A stretch of DNA of 64,000 nt. It comes from Cotesia glomerata. Lineage: Eukaryota > Arthropoda > Insecta > Hymenoptera > Braconidae. The position numbers and the translations under genes were made by a program. The notes below the pieces were generated by a model, which was not told where the DNA came from, did no database searches, and worked only from the letters and a program-made list of their open reading frames with translations. The stretch spans positions 17,349,603 through 17,413,602 of the forward strand of contig NC_058161.1 of NCBI RefSeq assembly GCF_020080835.1, given 5' to 3'. Shown here in pieces: positions 12,109-25,200 of the stretch (position 1 is its first letter; every line of letters begins with the position of its first letter).

Positions 12109-12302
12109 AAAAGGCGCGCAGTAGCTCTATCGGATCCGGCCCTTGCTTACCAAAGCATTGGACCGGATTCGAGTCCGGCGTACACCAATGAATATTTTCA
12201 ATATTTAAGTGTATTATTCTGCTCAGCCCAAAAAATAAAACGAGTTCCAATCTCAAAAGTTGACCCCCTACCGACTTTAAACAAATTAAAAAAAAAAAAA
12301 AA
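12109..12302 (+). mobile_element. tRNA-derived SINE with 12 bp target-site duplication
   Basis: The element is flanked by AAGAATTTTGTG at 12097-12108 and 12303-12314. Its head is tRNA-like, with an A-box-like TAGCTCTATCGG (12121-12132) and a B-box-like GGATTCGAGTCC, followed by CACCA. The body is short and ends in a poly-A run of about 16. Removing it restores the sequence seen in the other arm of the inverted duplication, which proves insertion. Transcription by RNA polymerase III and mobilisation by a LINE follow from established SINE biology. Confidence 0.85.
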
Positions 12303-12570
12303 AAGAATTTTGTGTGAGATATACTATTGATAATTATTATGAATAAAAAAATTATTTTTTTGGTTTTACGATTGTAACTATATTTTTGCACGGCTGATGC
12401 GAAGAATCAGAGAGTGCTTTACGATCGAAAAATTTTTTTCGCCTCATTTCGGCAACTACTTTTATGATTATACCCTTGTTAGTTCACGGAATTAAGATAT
12501 TTTGCATACTAATGTCAACATTATTCAATGGAGATTAATTGCATACTTTTCGAAAATTTATGTAGAATTT

Positions 12571-13000
12571 AGAATTTTAGAATTTGGTTTATTAATAAAT
12601 GCCAAAGCTCAAGCCAAATGGCAATTTCAATTCATAGTATATAATATTAAGAGGAGTAGATAAATATAATCGTGAGTACATAAAATATTAAACATTTGAT
12701 TAACAATAGTAGAAGATACCAATCTATCAGATAATGATTAATTTGAAGCTAATAGTACAATTTATTTCAATGACTTCAATCACTATCTCAGATTCATAAA
12801 TCTGAGAATTCTACTTTTCATTTATCAAGATTCAATAGATAATTATAGACTTGATTTTTAGAAACTTGTAAGCTAGAAGAAGTAACAATTTCAGCAGGTA
12901 ATTCTTCCCAAAGTTTTATCACTGTCACCACGAAGGATTTCTCTAAGTAAGTAGAAGTAAAGTGGGGTAGTTTGAAAGAGGTGTGTTTTTTTGCAACCAA
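12571..13000 (-). mobile_element. 3' fragment of a LINE (minus strand)
   Basis: A 60-codon minus-strand frame (12818-13000) has the typical C-terminal end of a LINE polyprotein (SFVVTVIKLWEELPAEI, later a hydrophobic YNYLL). It is followed by a 3' untranslated region ending in TTTATTAATAAACC near 12571-12585. The 5' part with reverse transcriptase is absent, as expected for a 5'-truncated copy. It differs from the LINE at 13505-14895. Confidence 0.5.
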
Positions 13001-13504
13001 TCTATCCGAGCGTCGTATTTAGTGCAATAGAAACGGAAAAAAAAACATCGAAAAAGTTTGGAAAATCCAAAAGTGCACGCCTCATAATCTCATTTTGCAC
13101 AATAAAATTGATTAAAATAAAATACATATACTTTCAAATCTTTCGCGCCATTGTTCCCACAGAAAAGAAAGGTACTGCGCATGTGTTGTGAACGAACCTT
13201 ATTTACATAGATATAGATATACGAACGATAAGTGGATTTTAGTTTATTGCTAATTATAATTAAACTACATTGAATTAGACTGTGATTTCCGAAAGGACTT
13301 AGTTTTGGATAATACTGAAACGTATAAAAAAAAAAGTGTGGGCGTGTAACCTTTATGCGCGATTGAAGTAAAACTTCTTTGGCGTTTACGGCATATATCA
13401 CTGAAATGATTAAATTTTAACTTAAATAAATAATAAATATCATATTATAATTTATTTATATTTATTATTCATGTGCTTTACAAAGATTATTCAAATGTTA
13501 TATT

Positions 13505-14853
13505 AATATATATAATAATCAGTATGGTTTTCTAAGAAATAAAAGCACGAAAGATGCTATTGTAGCTATCACTAATTTTATTTATATGAATCGTGATATC
13601 AATAATCCGACAGTAATAGCTTTTTTGGATTTAGCGAAAGCTTTTGACACGGTAGATCACGTTATATTGCTTGATAAATTGTATAAGTATGGAATTAGAG
13701 GTGTTGCTGCTGAGTTAATCAGTAATTATGTTACAAATAGGTTTCAGGCTGTCAAACTTAAAGATGTTATGAGTAAATCATGTAAGGTGCAGATCGGTGT
13801 TCCCCAAGGCACTATCTTGGGTCCACTGCTATTCATATTATACATGGATGATATTTTTAAAGAACTACCTGAAAATTGTTTAGCTGCTTACGCGGATGAC
13901 ACAATAATTAAATGTACTGGTAAAAATTGGACAGAAGCTCAAGCACAAATGTCGGAACAACTTAATAAAATAGGGAAATGGATGTGCAATAACTATCTAA
14001 CTTTGAATATAGAGAAAACTAATTACATAACTTTCGGCTCACACAAAGACAGCATTCTAGATAATTTTGTATTAAAGATTTATGATAAGGTTATTAATCG
14101 GTCTGACACTTGTAAATATCTGGGTTTAATTTTTGATAGTCATATGAGATGGGATAAACATGTCAAAGAAGTTCTGAGAAAGACCAGATATTTCATGTTT
14201 ATTTTCTACAAGCTAAAGAATGTTATGAATAAAAAAGCCTTAAAAATGATTTACTATGCTTTATTTAAAAGTATTGTAACGTATGGTATTATTGCCTGGG
14301 GGGGTAGTTATAAAAATGTAATGAAAGTGCTAATGAATACTCAAAATAAATTAATCCGATTTTTACATGATAAAGATGATAAAACTCCGATAATGGGAAT
14401 TAAAAATAAGTTTATTGCAGAGTCTCTATGTTATCATTATTCTTACTGTAAAGAAAAATATAATGATTATAAGGGTAAAACTAGAGCTAAATCCTTACAA
14501 TTACCAAAGATTAATAAAAATATTTCGCGCAAAAATTCTAAATATATAGCAATTAAGTATTTTAATAAACTACCTCAGACTTTAAAGTCGTTAAATATAA
14601 AAAATAAGCTTAATAAAAAAAGTATTTCAGTGGATAGCATCAATTGATATCTAATTTCATGATTACATTTTTGTTATCATAATATGCTCTCTTGTTTTTC
14701 TTTTTTCATTTTAAAATGATACTTTATATATTAATATTAAGTCTTTTTATTGATAAGTTTTTGTTTCTCCAGGTCTATGTACAGGTGTTTTTTATAACAC
14801 CTCTATAGGTGCATATTTTGTATGTATATACTAATTTTGTATCCTGGTAATAA

Positions 14854-14892
<39 letters not shown>

Positions 14893-14895
14893 AAT
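13505..14895 (+). mobile_element. 5'-truncated LINE with (TAAA)n tail
   Basis: A reverse-transcriptase frame (13514-14647) is followed by a 200 bp 3' untranslated region and a run of TAAA repeats at about 14851-14893, the usual tail of several insect LINE clades. The 5' end, with endonuclease and first open frame, is missing. The sequence inserted into element E (13054-15653). Confidence 0.8.
13586..14647 (+). CDS. Reverse transcriptase of a truncated non-LTR retrotransposon (partial)
   Basis: Residues follow the LINE reverse-transcriptase order: FLDLAKAFDTVDH (catalytic Asp of motif A), GVPQGTILGPLLFILYMDDI (motif B and on), YADDT (motif C, catalytic Asp-Asp), then KTNYITFG and the thumb YLGLIFD. 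The frame is open upstream to about 13514 and reads NQYGFLRNKSTKDAI, normal for this domain, so the Met at 13586 is internal. Endonuclease is absent. Jockey/CR1-like by general pattern. It has no stop codons, so it is fairly young or was recently active. Confidence 0.8.
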   Translation: MNRDINNPTVIAFLDLAKAFDTVDHVILLDKLYKYGIRGVAAELISNYVTNRFQAVKLKDVMSKSCKVQIGVPQGTILGPLLFILYMDDIFKELPENCLAAYADDTIIKCTGKNWTEAQAQMSEQLNKIGKWMCNNYLTLNIEKTNYITFGSHKDSILDNFVLKIYDKVINRSDTCKYLGLIFDSHMRWDKHVKEVLRKTRYFMFIFYKLKNVMNKKALKMIYYALFKSIVTYGIIAWGGSYKNVMKVLMNTQNKLIRFLHDKDDKTPIMGIKNKFIAESLCYHYSYCKEKYNDYKGKTRAKSLQLPKINKNISRKNSKYIAIKYFNKLPQTLKSLNIKNKLNKKSISVDSIN

Positions 14896-15653
14896 AAATA
14901 TTAATATTATTCATTCGAAATAGGTACTTGAATGTCATTATAGTTTTTTATGTATTTTTCTTATAGGAAATTATAGGTTTGTAGTAACTATAATGTGAAA
15001 CATAAATTTTACTCTCTAAATTTGCTACTTTTCTTGAAAATACAGCATCTATCGTTATACCGAAACGCGTTGTTGATTGAAGTCAAGAAGTATTCATAGA
15101 TAGATCAAATTGCTATTCACAATTGATCCGTTTGAAAATATTGGAAATAAATAATCCTAATTGATTATGATATTTGCCACTAGCTGGCGTATAAGTCAAG
15201 AAGCGTGGAGTATATGACATACATTTACGACCAATCCAAATTATTATTTTTAAATAGCGGAAACTACATAGACTATAGTAAGCGTTACTTCCGTCAGAAA
15301 AAAATCTGAGTTACTCTCTAGTCGCGCCTAAAGAAGTTTTATTTCAAAAATGGACTTGATCAGTCAAGTTTTTCCGCTGTTATCGTGATCACGCCAGTTT
15401 CCATACATACATCAGACACGCGGACGTCCACGAAATAATTTTTTTAAACATTTTTTTTTATTTATTTAAAAAGCAAAATGTCTTTTAAAAATGTTATAAA
15501 TGTTGAAACTAGTGTTTTTCCATGACATCTATGTGTAAATATTATTCTACAAGTGCGATAGAAAATAGAGACAATTTTAGTTAAAAAAATCACTTGATTT
15601 TTGTAAGGCGAGAGTAGAACACTACCTCATCCGCTTCGCTTATGAGGCGTGCA

Positions 15654-16039
15654 ATAGTTGAAGAAATTTTCCTGCTTGTTTGGGATAATGTTAATTTATT
15701 TGAAAAAAGAGTTAGAAAAAATTCAATAAATTTATCTATATTGTTTTATTAATCATAATTTACAAGATAATATTATTTATCACAGGTTCGAATTTGTTTA
15801 GCACATTTTACTTTACAAATATAATTATTAATTACACTCTAACTTAATGATTGCTTAATTATTTCTATCAACCGATACAAAAATATCATTTGTATATTTA
15901 TGTATCTATAACATTCGTATGTATTAATTAATTAATTTATTAATTATTTCAAGGCTAGTATATAAGAGTTCATAAAAATGATAGTGTTATGTAAAAAAAA
16001 AGAGTATTTTAATAATTCGATTTCACGTAAGGCAATTTA
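15654..16039. other. Short intergenic region, no gene seen
   Basis: AT-rich sequence between element E and the 3' end of the STK11IP gene. No open frame or repeat boundary is evident. Confidence 0.5.
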
Positions 16040-16068
16040 ATAGTATTTATTATTTTCTTTGTCGAATT

Positions 16069-16260
16069 CTAAGTGATTACATCAGCAGGTGTCTTTGTTG
16101 TTATTTGCAAGGGCACTGAGAACAATTCCTCCCATGGGGGTTGGATCGCGTTGATTACAGCATTTGCCGCTTCGGTCGATACAAACTTGAATGTCCAGAG
16201 TTCTTCGATGCCAGCTACTTCATCGAGGAAACTTAAGCCTAATGTGCATTCGTCTGATAT
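16069..16260 (-). CDS. STK11IP: STK11IP coding exon 7 (C-terminal)
   Basis: Acceptor TGATTAAACAG precedes 16260, phase 0. It encodes ISDECTLGLSFLDEVAGIEE and on to a stop at 16069-16071, including the motif WEELFSVPL near the end. A polyadenylation signal AATAAA lies about 20 bp downstream (16045-16050 on the plus strand reads TTTATT). Confidence 0.75.
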   Translation of the reverse strand: MSDECTLGLSFLDEVAGIEELWTFKFVSTEAANAVINAIQPPWEELFSVPLQITTKTPADVIT

Positions 16261-19200
16261 CTGTTTAATCAGATAAATTAGATCATTGTTTGGATATGAT
16301 AACAATCAATTACATTTTGGTAGCATGGTAGCTTTTTTGGATAGGAAATTTTTTGATTGATGATAGTCATTATGGTCGAGGTCATAGTTTTGATAAGTAT
16401 CATGATGAGTATGATCAGAACCATGATAGTCGAGATCATAGTTATCCTTATCATCATCCATTTTAGGATTGATGATCAGGATCATAGTCATGATAGTTGG
16501 AATTAAAGTCATAATAAGAAGGAATTATAATGATCATGATCATGGACATAATGTTTGAGGTCAAAGTCATGAAAAACATCATAATGGTCATAATATGAAT
16601 TATGATAGTCTTGATCATAGTCAAGATGATGATAAATTATGATGGTCGAAGTTATAGTTATAATGGTTGTGATCATAATCATAATAGTCAGGAACTCAGT
16701 CATGATAGGAATCATCATGGTTATGATCGAAATCATGATAATTGGATCATAGTTATCCTTATAGTAATGTATTGTTGAATTTATGGTTGGGATCATGGTC
16801 ATGATGTTCGAGATGAAAGTCATGATAAGAATCATCGTGGTCGTGATATGAATCATGATGATCTTGACTATAGTTTTAATGGTTGGGATCATAATCATAA
16901 TGGTCAGGAACACAGTCGAGATCATAATTACCCTTATCATGATTTATTTTAGGATTGATGATCAGGATAATAGTCATAATGATTGGAATTAAAGTCATGA
17001 TTAGAAGGAATTTTAATGATCATGATCATGGACATAATGTTCGAGATGAAAGTCATGAAAAAATCATGATGGTCTTGATCATAGTAAAGATGATGATTAA
17101 TCATGATGGTCGAAGTTATAGTTATAATGGTTGTGATCATAATCATAATAGTCAGGAACTCAGTCGTGACATTAGTCTTGATAGGAATCATCACGGTTAT
17201 GATCGAAATCATGATAACCGAATCATAGTTATCCTTGTAGTAATGTATTGTTAGATTGATGGTCAGGATCATATTCATGATAGTTGGGATCATAGTCATA
17301 ATAAGAATCGATCATGATAGTCATGATTATAGGCATATTGGTTGTGATCATAGTCATAATAGTCAGAAACACAATTGTGATAAGAAAGATGATGGTTACG
17401 ATCATAATCATGATGATTATGATCATCGCCATGATAATATGAATGGCAGTGATAACGATCGTGAGAATCAAAAAAATTAATCTAAAAAAAGCGACTACAA
17501 TAAATAAATTTAACTTAGAATAAACTCACCACTTCAATGAGATTGCTTATTGATTGCTCAGTCAATTTGATCGGTTCCTCATTCGTTTCAGGTAACATCC
17601 AATGCAGTTTATCTTCCGTAACAATTATCGAGGAAGTAGTAACTAACAGTCCCGCCATGTTGACCTGGACAGTCCTTTCACCTATATTTAAGCTCGCAAA
17701 TGAAAAGATCGCGAAAATTCTTACCGCGTCATTATCTCTCCTATACTTAGAATCAGTCATAAGTTGATGCATCAACGCGGTAGAATTCTCATCAATTGCA
17801 AACTCAACTTCACAGCTGGTTGGCAACGGCAAATCCGTTAAGTAGAACATCAAGTTTGATGTCCATTGAAAGTCTTGCAGAATGCACAACAAATGTAGGT
17901 TATTGTTGACATTATCCTGATCCGCGACGCTGCTGTTATTTAACCGATTTGTCAACGTGTTTTCTAATTCAATCATGATACCCTGTTTGAAAGGCAACGG
18001 CACGAATGTACGGACGCGGTCCATCGTCCAGGAAATTTCTTTGTGCAACCAACGCGACGGATCTTCCCCTTCAACTCCGACGATTTTGAGAATGTAAATT
18101 TTTGATGTCGATAGAACCAAACACCCCGCAAATGGAACTAATTGATTTTGCAGTAGAATTTCAGACCGTAAAAACAAAACAAGCTCTTCATTTTCTAACT
18201 CAAACACGTTTAATATCAAGTGCAACTTTATACGATGATCTACACTAGTAAAATTAGTAAAGGAATATTGTATGTCTGTGCTCAAGTACTCCGGTTCGTC
18301 CAATTTCAACGTCGAGTTCTTGGCACCTATTTTTATACTACTTAACAGGCCTGGAACAGATTTCAGCCGTTCAGATTGATGCAAGGCAAAAGAGGAAAGG
18401 TTACTTACCACCTAGCATTGATGTCAGGTTGGACACTGGTGTAAACGGAGATTCTTTGATGCTTCCTAAGCTTCCGGGTTGAATTTCCAAGTCGTTTGAA
18501 TTCTTTCCTGTGAGTTTCGTTGGCGTCTTATGCTTATTTTCGTATGTGGTACAAACACTGTCAGTCATAGAACCTACATCAAAACAGGAGAAATAGAAGT
18601 TTTAGCAGTTTTACATCTAAATCGAAGCTATTTTAACGAAGATCAGTTAAATAGTTCAGACACAAGTTTCTACAATTGAAATAATTAATGATAGTGATTG
18701 ATGGAAATTCATGGATTCAGGAAAATAACCAGTCAAAAAATTTTCTGGAGTGTCCATATTTGATTTTTTAGTAGTCTTGATATAGTCTGATATGAAAATT
18801 GGCCACACATAGACGTATCAAGGCAATTTTAGCTCCATAAGACATGATAAGAATGATAAAAAAAAAATGCAAACCTGATGAACTACTTTCCGTTAGACCC
18901 GCCATAACAGGAGTTGCATCCGGAATTGTTAATAATGATGGCGCTATCGCAATACGACGCTCTTCGGATGATCGTTTCCGATTGGGCGTTGTGCTTGATC
19001 TGAATGATAAAAATAACTTAATTCCCTAAACTCTAACCTCTTCAAACATCTCAACACACTAAATTAGTGAACTTTAATCTTGAAAAATCATGCTTGTACA
19101 CTTACTTAGTTCCGTCATCTAATACTTCAATACTACTTTGACTTGGGTTGCTCAATATTTCAATGTCACTCTCGTACTTTTTCATTACTGTCCCGGTAGA

Positions 19201-22200
19201 TGGCGTTGATTCACGCGAATCTTCGAGACTTGTCGCTGAACCTTTAACCACAAAATTATTCCTAGAGTAAATTACCATAATCATCACCCATAATTATGTT
19301 AGGTGAAAAATTGTTTAATTATTTCGATAATTTCATGTGTTAAGTGCTTTTGCTTGTTATTTTTATGTGCAAATTGTCATTTAAATGTGTTTTTAATAAG
19401 AAAGTATAAACAAAAGCTTACAGCGAACTTGAGGCTGGTTTTGAGACTTGGTACACACCAAAGAAGTGGTAATTGATAAAGATCCATCCTCAATTCCACC
19501 TGCACCAGGTGATTAGTATGTTAGAAGACCCAAACATTTTTTAATTTCAAGTAATTAAAAGTTTTATTATATCACTGTTTTAATTATTAATTCGATTTCT
19601 AGTTTAGATGATTTTGACTCTATTGTTTTAAGGTCAATAACATTACTGGATTTACTTGGAAAATTATTGAGTTATGGATTATTGCAATGTATTTAAATTA
19701 TTTATATGCTAGATATAATTAGATATTTTTACACTAGCGAAAATTGACCATTAATTATTAATGACAAATTTTTTTTCATCATTATAATATCTATTCGATC
19801 ATTGATTTAATTAATAAAAAAAAAAAAAAAAAAAAAGTTTGGAAAATCCAAAACTGCACGCCTTATAATTTAATTTTAGATAATAAAATTGACTAATTTA
19901 AAATACAAATACTTTTAAATCTTTCGCGCCATTGTCCACCCAGAAAAGAAAGGTACTGCGCATTTGTTGTAAACAAACCTTATTAACATAGATATAGATA
20001 TACAAACGATAAGTGAATTTTAGTTTATTGTTGGTGCTAGGTCAAAACAACTCAGACAATACAACTCTGACTTTAATCACTCCGGACAAAACAACTCAAG
20101 GTCAAAACAACTCCGGACGAAACAACAGACCAAAACAACTCCGGACGAAATGACTCAAGACTAAAACAACTCCAGACGAAACAACTCACATCCAAAATAA
20201 CTCCGAACAAAACGACTCAAAGCATAAACTCAGTAATAATTTCAACTTATAACGTATACAATGAACAGGAATCGATTCGCACAAACATATTCATCAAAAA
20301 ACACATCATCATCATCATCATCATCCTCATTAATATCATCATCATCATCATTATGTTAGGAGTTATTTCATCCGGAGTTGTTTTTGCTGGGAGTTGTTTT
20401 GTCCGGAGTTATTTTGGCACAGAGTCGTTTTGAACAGTAGTTGTTTTGACCGGAGTTATAGTGGGTGAGTTATTTTGACCGGAGTTGTACTGGACCGAAT
20501 TGATCATGACGGGCACTTTTATTGCTAATTATAATTAAACTACATTGAATTAGACCGTAATCTTCGAAAGAACTTAGTTTTGGATAATACTGAAGCGTAT
20601 AAATGAAAATGGACTTGATCAGTTAAGTTTTTTGGCTGTTATCGTGACCACGCCAGTTTCCATACATCAGACACGCGGACGTCCACAGAATAATTTGATT
20701 AAACATTTTTTTTATGTATTTAAAAAGCAAAATGTCTTTTGAAAATGTTATGCTCTGAAACTAGTGTTTTTCCATAAAATTTATGGGTAAATATTATTCT
20801 ACAAGTGTGATAGAAAATAGAGACAATTTTAGTTAAAAAAATCACTTGATTTTTATAAGGTGAGAGTAGAGCACTACTTTATCCACTTCGCTTATGAGGC
20901 GTGCAAAAAACAGTGATAATTTTGTTTTAACACTTTTTACAATGTTCAATTTGACGCTCAGTGCAATTTCGTTAAAGAACAAAGAAATTAAATTAAAAAA
21001 ACAACAGCGCCATAACTAATTTCTTGGGAACTTCAACAATATCCTAGTAATTACCGTAAAAGCTTGAAAGGTTTTTTATAGTTTAGGTAGCATACAACTG
21101 ATTTTAAAAAAGTTTTTAAATTATAATTGTTAAAAAATGAACATAAAGTACTTAAAAGAGCTTAACAAGGAATCATTCAGCGTGGTAATCGATTTTAATG
21201 GTTATCTTGACTCGAAAAATGAATTCAACATAAAAGAATACTCTTTATACGTGATAAACAAAACCGGTGAGATAATTGACACTTCTTTTCAAGTTTTGAG
21301 TCCCGAATTGAGGTCAGATGATCTTGATCCAATAACTTATGGCAATTATAAAAAATATTTCGAAAAGTACAGAATAAAGTGGCACAAAGGTACGGAAAGG
21401 AAAAACACCTTTAAAAATAATTTAAATTTCTGTTTTGATAAAGCGTACAAATTCTTTGTTTACAATCAAAACAATAAACAATCACTGATAAATTTCTTGG
21501 AAAAACAATATCATTTAACAATGATACCTAAGATAATAACTTTGCGCGAAAACTTTGATTTCAAAATTACGATTAATTCGAAGATAAATACGAATATTTC
21601 GCCTTGTAACAATCATAAGCAACCAAACAAAAGGTGCGCGAATGACAACGTCGAAAAAATGGTTGCCTTTGTCCAAAAATATAAATTATACACCGGATTT
21701 ACATTGAATAGAACGCATGCTGTAATTGATTTCAGTTACTACAAAAAACTTGACTGGACGGTCATGATTAAGGAAGTTACGATGATTGAAATTGATCACG
21801 ATGGTGTCGAAAGATTGCATTATTCAAAATCATTCAAGTTTCCTCCAATTCGACTCTTACCAGAGGGACCCAAAAGCTATAAAGAGTTTGAGCGTAAAAC
21901 TGGATTTACGTGGCAGGCCGGTGAAATTTCGTTAAATGATTGTAGTAGTCGAATGAGTAGTTCCCTAAATAGTGCTGTGTATATCTACGTCAAGGATAGT
22001 GAAAAGAAAGAAGCACTTTTGCGCGTTATCGACAAAAGAAATCGACCTAAAGTTATTTGTTTGGACAAATTAGGGTACAACATCACGTCAGAATTTATGA
22101 TGATTAAATGTCCGCGGCATCATAACGAATTGAATCATTACTGTGCTGATGATCATGCTCGAAAAATGACTAAGTGGTTTTTGGAGAATAAAATCTACTG

Positions 22201-25200
22201 TCCGAGGATTCGCAAAGGTCTGATCCAACAACATGCCAATTCCAATCAAGGCATCGATACTTCTGTTGGAAATTCCTCAATCATGCAGCAAAATTACCGG
22301 GTTGATGTTGCATCCAATCAAAGACTTGATAAAGATATTGATGATATGGCATCACAATTAGGTATTACGTTCACTGATAACGTAAGAGCATCAACAACAT
22401 ATCCTGATTCGGGGAGACATTATCAACAGTCTAACTCTGAATACTTTCCGCTGATAAATACTCAAAACTACCACAGTATTTTCGGAGATGAGCAACTTTA
22501 TTTAAACAGTAGTGATAGCGAGTAATGAATTGCACGTTGATTTGAAATTATTGAAATTATTTTTTGATATGTTTTATTTTTACCTTTCATACACTGTTAA
22601 CAATTTTTGTAAAATTACAATCATATAGCCTAGTCGAGAAGTGAGTTTTATGCGAAAAATCGTCGTTCCAATCTTAAAAATATGGCGATTGATGCATTGA
22701 ATTCAGAATTTAATTCTGCGAAATGGGTAATTTTTAATTTTTCCGCCATTAAAAATTTCATTTGTTATAAACAAAAAACGAAGAGACACAAAGTTTCTAA
22801 CAAATTTTTAAACAATTAAGGTTAAAAATTTTTTAGCCAAGCTACTAGACGCAATATATCAATACAAAAACAACCAAAATTAAAAATTTAGGAAAAAAAT
22901 TTTTTTTTATAACATTAGCCGGATATTTCAATTTTTGATAACTTTGAAAAATTATTATAAACAAATGAAAAAACTTTTATAAATTTTTACTACGCGGTCT
23001 TGTTCATTATTTGTATAACAAGAGCTCGTTGTTATGTTATGCTTGAGTATATGTTAGATTTTAATTTTTATAATATTCAATGAATTATAAATAATGTAAA
23101 AGTTAGTTATTTTCCATCAATAAACAGCATTAAATAACATAAATAATGTAAATAATAAATAATAAGCCGTAATGCTCAATCACCATATGGGATTAGCTTA
23201 TAAGAATAATAAGGTGTTGAACCATGCACCTATCGGTCATACGGCGTAGGACGTTAGGTATCGGTCTGGCAAACGCGCGGCTCGCGTTTGATTCTTAGTT
23301 AGGGTAAATATTATTTTCACTTTATATTATCTGAGTTGTAAAAATTAGGTCTACGTGAGATGCAAAATCTATTCAGCGCTTCATAAAAATAAAATGACAA
23401 GAAATATTAAATCAAATCTTTCTTATTATTATTTCAATTCAAGTAAAATTAAAGGAAAGTATTGTTATTTTACAAACTTACACTGATAGAAGGATTTATT
23501 TGTATTAAAAAAATATTTGTTAATAGTTAACAAATCATTTATTAGAGACCATTTTTTAGTATCAAACAAATATTTCTTAGTATTTAAAATGATTTGTTTG
23601 TATTTAATAAATCAGATATTCATTTATTAAATATTAATAAATCTTTTTAAATACTAAGAAATATTTGTTAAGGACTAAAAAGTGGTCTCTAATAAATGAT
23701 TTGTTAAATATTAACAAATATTTTTAACTATAAACAAATCCTTCTATCAGTGTAGCTAATCTAAAAATATTTGTAAAATAACATAACCGGTTTGTAAAAT
23801 TAGTAACCTCACAGAGCTATGTATGTTTTGTAATATTACTATACCCGATTGTAATTTTTAAATAAATGTTCTGCCTATTAGCTTCCAATACATTTCTTGT
23901 AAAATTACAATAGAAATTTTTAACAGTGTATTCATCAAAAATTCATGGCAGATTGTTGACAGAGCAAACTGATCAAGCAACAAATCATTAACAGCTATTG
24001 ACAATCATAATGCAAAAATTGGTGATCTTAAGTATTTCTAATCAACCATTACAATCAATTTCTCCATATTTGTAGACGCGCCAGGAAAAATGGCCACTGA
24101 TTTGATAATCAATTTCAACGGTTACTTCATGCCAAGCAATGAATACAAAATCAAAGAACTATCTTTGTTCCGACTAGAGAGAGACACGGTGCTCGTAGAA
24201 TATAGCGTCTTTCTGATATCAAACCCGCCGTGTACTTGGGAAGAACTTGACCATCAAACTAAAGCAGGGTATAGAAAGTACCTTGAAAAGTATGGAGTCG
24301 ACTGGAACTCCGGTACTAAATCACTTGAGGATGTCTTTAATGACTTATGGACCTATGTACTAGAGTCTGAATACATTTACATCCGCAATGGAGAGCAGAA
24401 GAAATTATTGTTGAATTTTCTCAATCAACCTGAAGATGTAACTATGTATGAGTTTGTATGTCTCGAAGACTTAGATTATACTAATTCGCTAAGGATGTCA
24501 ACACACTATCATCATCATCATCAGCAGTCAGGTACGAAGAATTCTGCCAATGATAATCTCTTTGAGATGACCAGTTGGTTAAAGAACTCTAAATTTTATA
24601 CAAGCAGTAGCAGGGAGAAAATTCATATGGTGGTCGATTTTGTGGGTTATGACCTTCCACATGGTGTCTTTGCGGTGAAAGAATTTGGTGCGATAACCAT
24701 GGACCAAAGCGGGGAGTTACAACAAGATTATTATCAAGTTGTCCAAGCGCCTTATGATTTGAAAAAGCTACCGCTGACTTACAAGCTTTCTTATGACTAT
24801 TTTTACGATAGACACGGGATTTCTTGGTATAAAGGTAAATTGCCGTTTAAAACATTCAAGGAAACGCTTATTGAATATTTAAAAAATGTTAAGTACATAT
24901 ATGTGAGAAACAATACGCAGAAAAAACTTTTGATGCAATTTATTGGTAATAGGAAAGAGATCATTCCGTTAGATAAGTTCGGGTTTGATATAGCGCCACA
25001 AATGTTTACGCTTTGTCCGAATCATAACAACGAAAAATACAATTGTGCTCTTGAGAATTGTAGAGATATGGCAATGTGGTTAAAGAAAAGTGAAATGTTT
25101 AAACCTGTTGTGCGTAAGAATTATTTGAATCGATTTTCAGCGAAAAGAATTAAATTTTTCTGAATTGTAACAAAATTGTAATGAATTTTAATTTTTTTAA

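Larger units (their letters stand above)
10635..12560. repeat. Inverted duplication around an orphan gene
   Basis: Sequence at about 10635-11255 recurs in inverted orientation at about 11925-12550. Paired landmarks include AATCTCCATT/AATGGAGATT, AATGAGGCGAAAAAAATTTTT, and CATGAAAATAAGAATTT..TGTGAGAT. The left arm carries a longer version of the C-terminal coding sequence (10958-11233, minus) and the right arm a shortened one (end of 11508-12092, plus). The right arm was later split by a SINE (12109-12302). The arms are clearly diverged, so this is older than the SINE. Confidence 0.65.
13054..15653. mobile_element. Inverted-repeat element E, interrupted by LINE sequence
   Basis: Both ends match a second copy at 19836-20905. 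The left part (13054-about 13326) starts AGTTTGGAAAATCCAAAAGTGCACGCCTCATAA. The right part (about 15345-15653) ends in CTTATGAGGCGTGCA. The terminal inverted repeat is TGCACGCCTCATAA. About 2 kb in the middle, including a LINE, is absent from the second copy. An imperfect inverted pair (TAAAACTTCTTT at about 13370 and AAAGAAGTTTTAT at about 15330) brackets the insert. No transposase is visible. Confidence 0.6.

Noticed and set aside
16306..17480. Several His/Asp/Met-rich open frames on both strands
   Set aside because: They are by-products of the CATGAT minisatellite, which lacks stops in several frames.
17515..18411. Single-exon gene starting at 18411 on the minus strand
   Set aside because: Its first codons read through a splice donor (GTAAGT) and a 58 bp intron; it is STK11IP exon 6.
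23220..23310. tRNA-like patch between array genes 1 and 2
   Set aside because: The B box is decayed (GTTTGATTC), the A box is poor and no cloverleaf can be drawn by eye.
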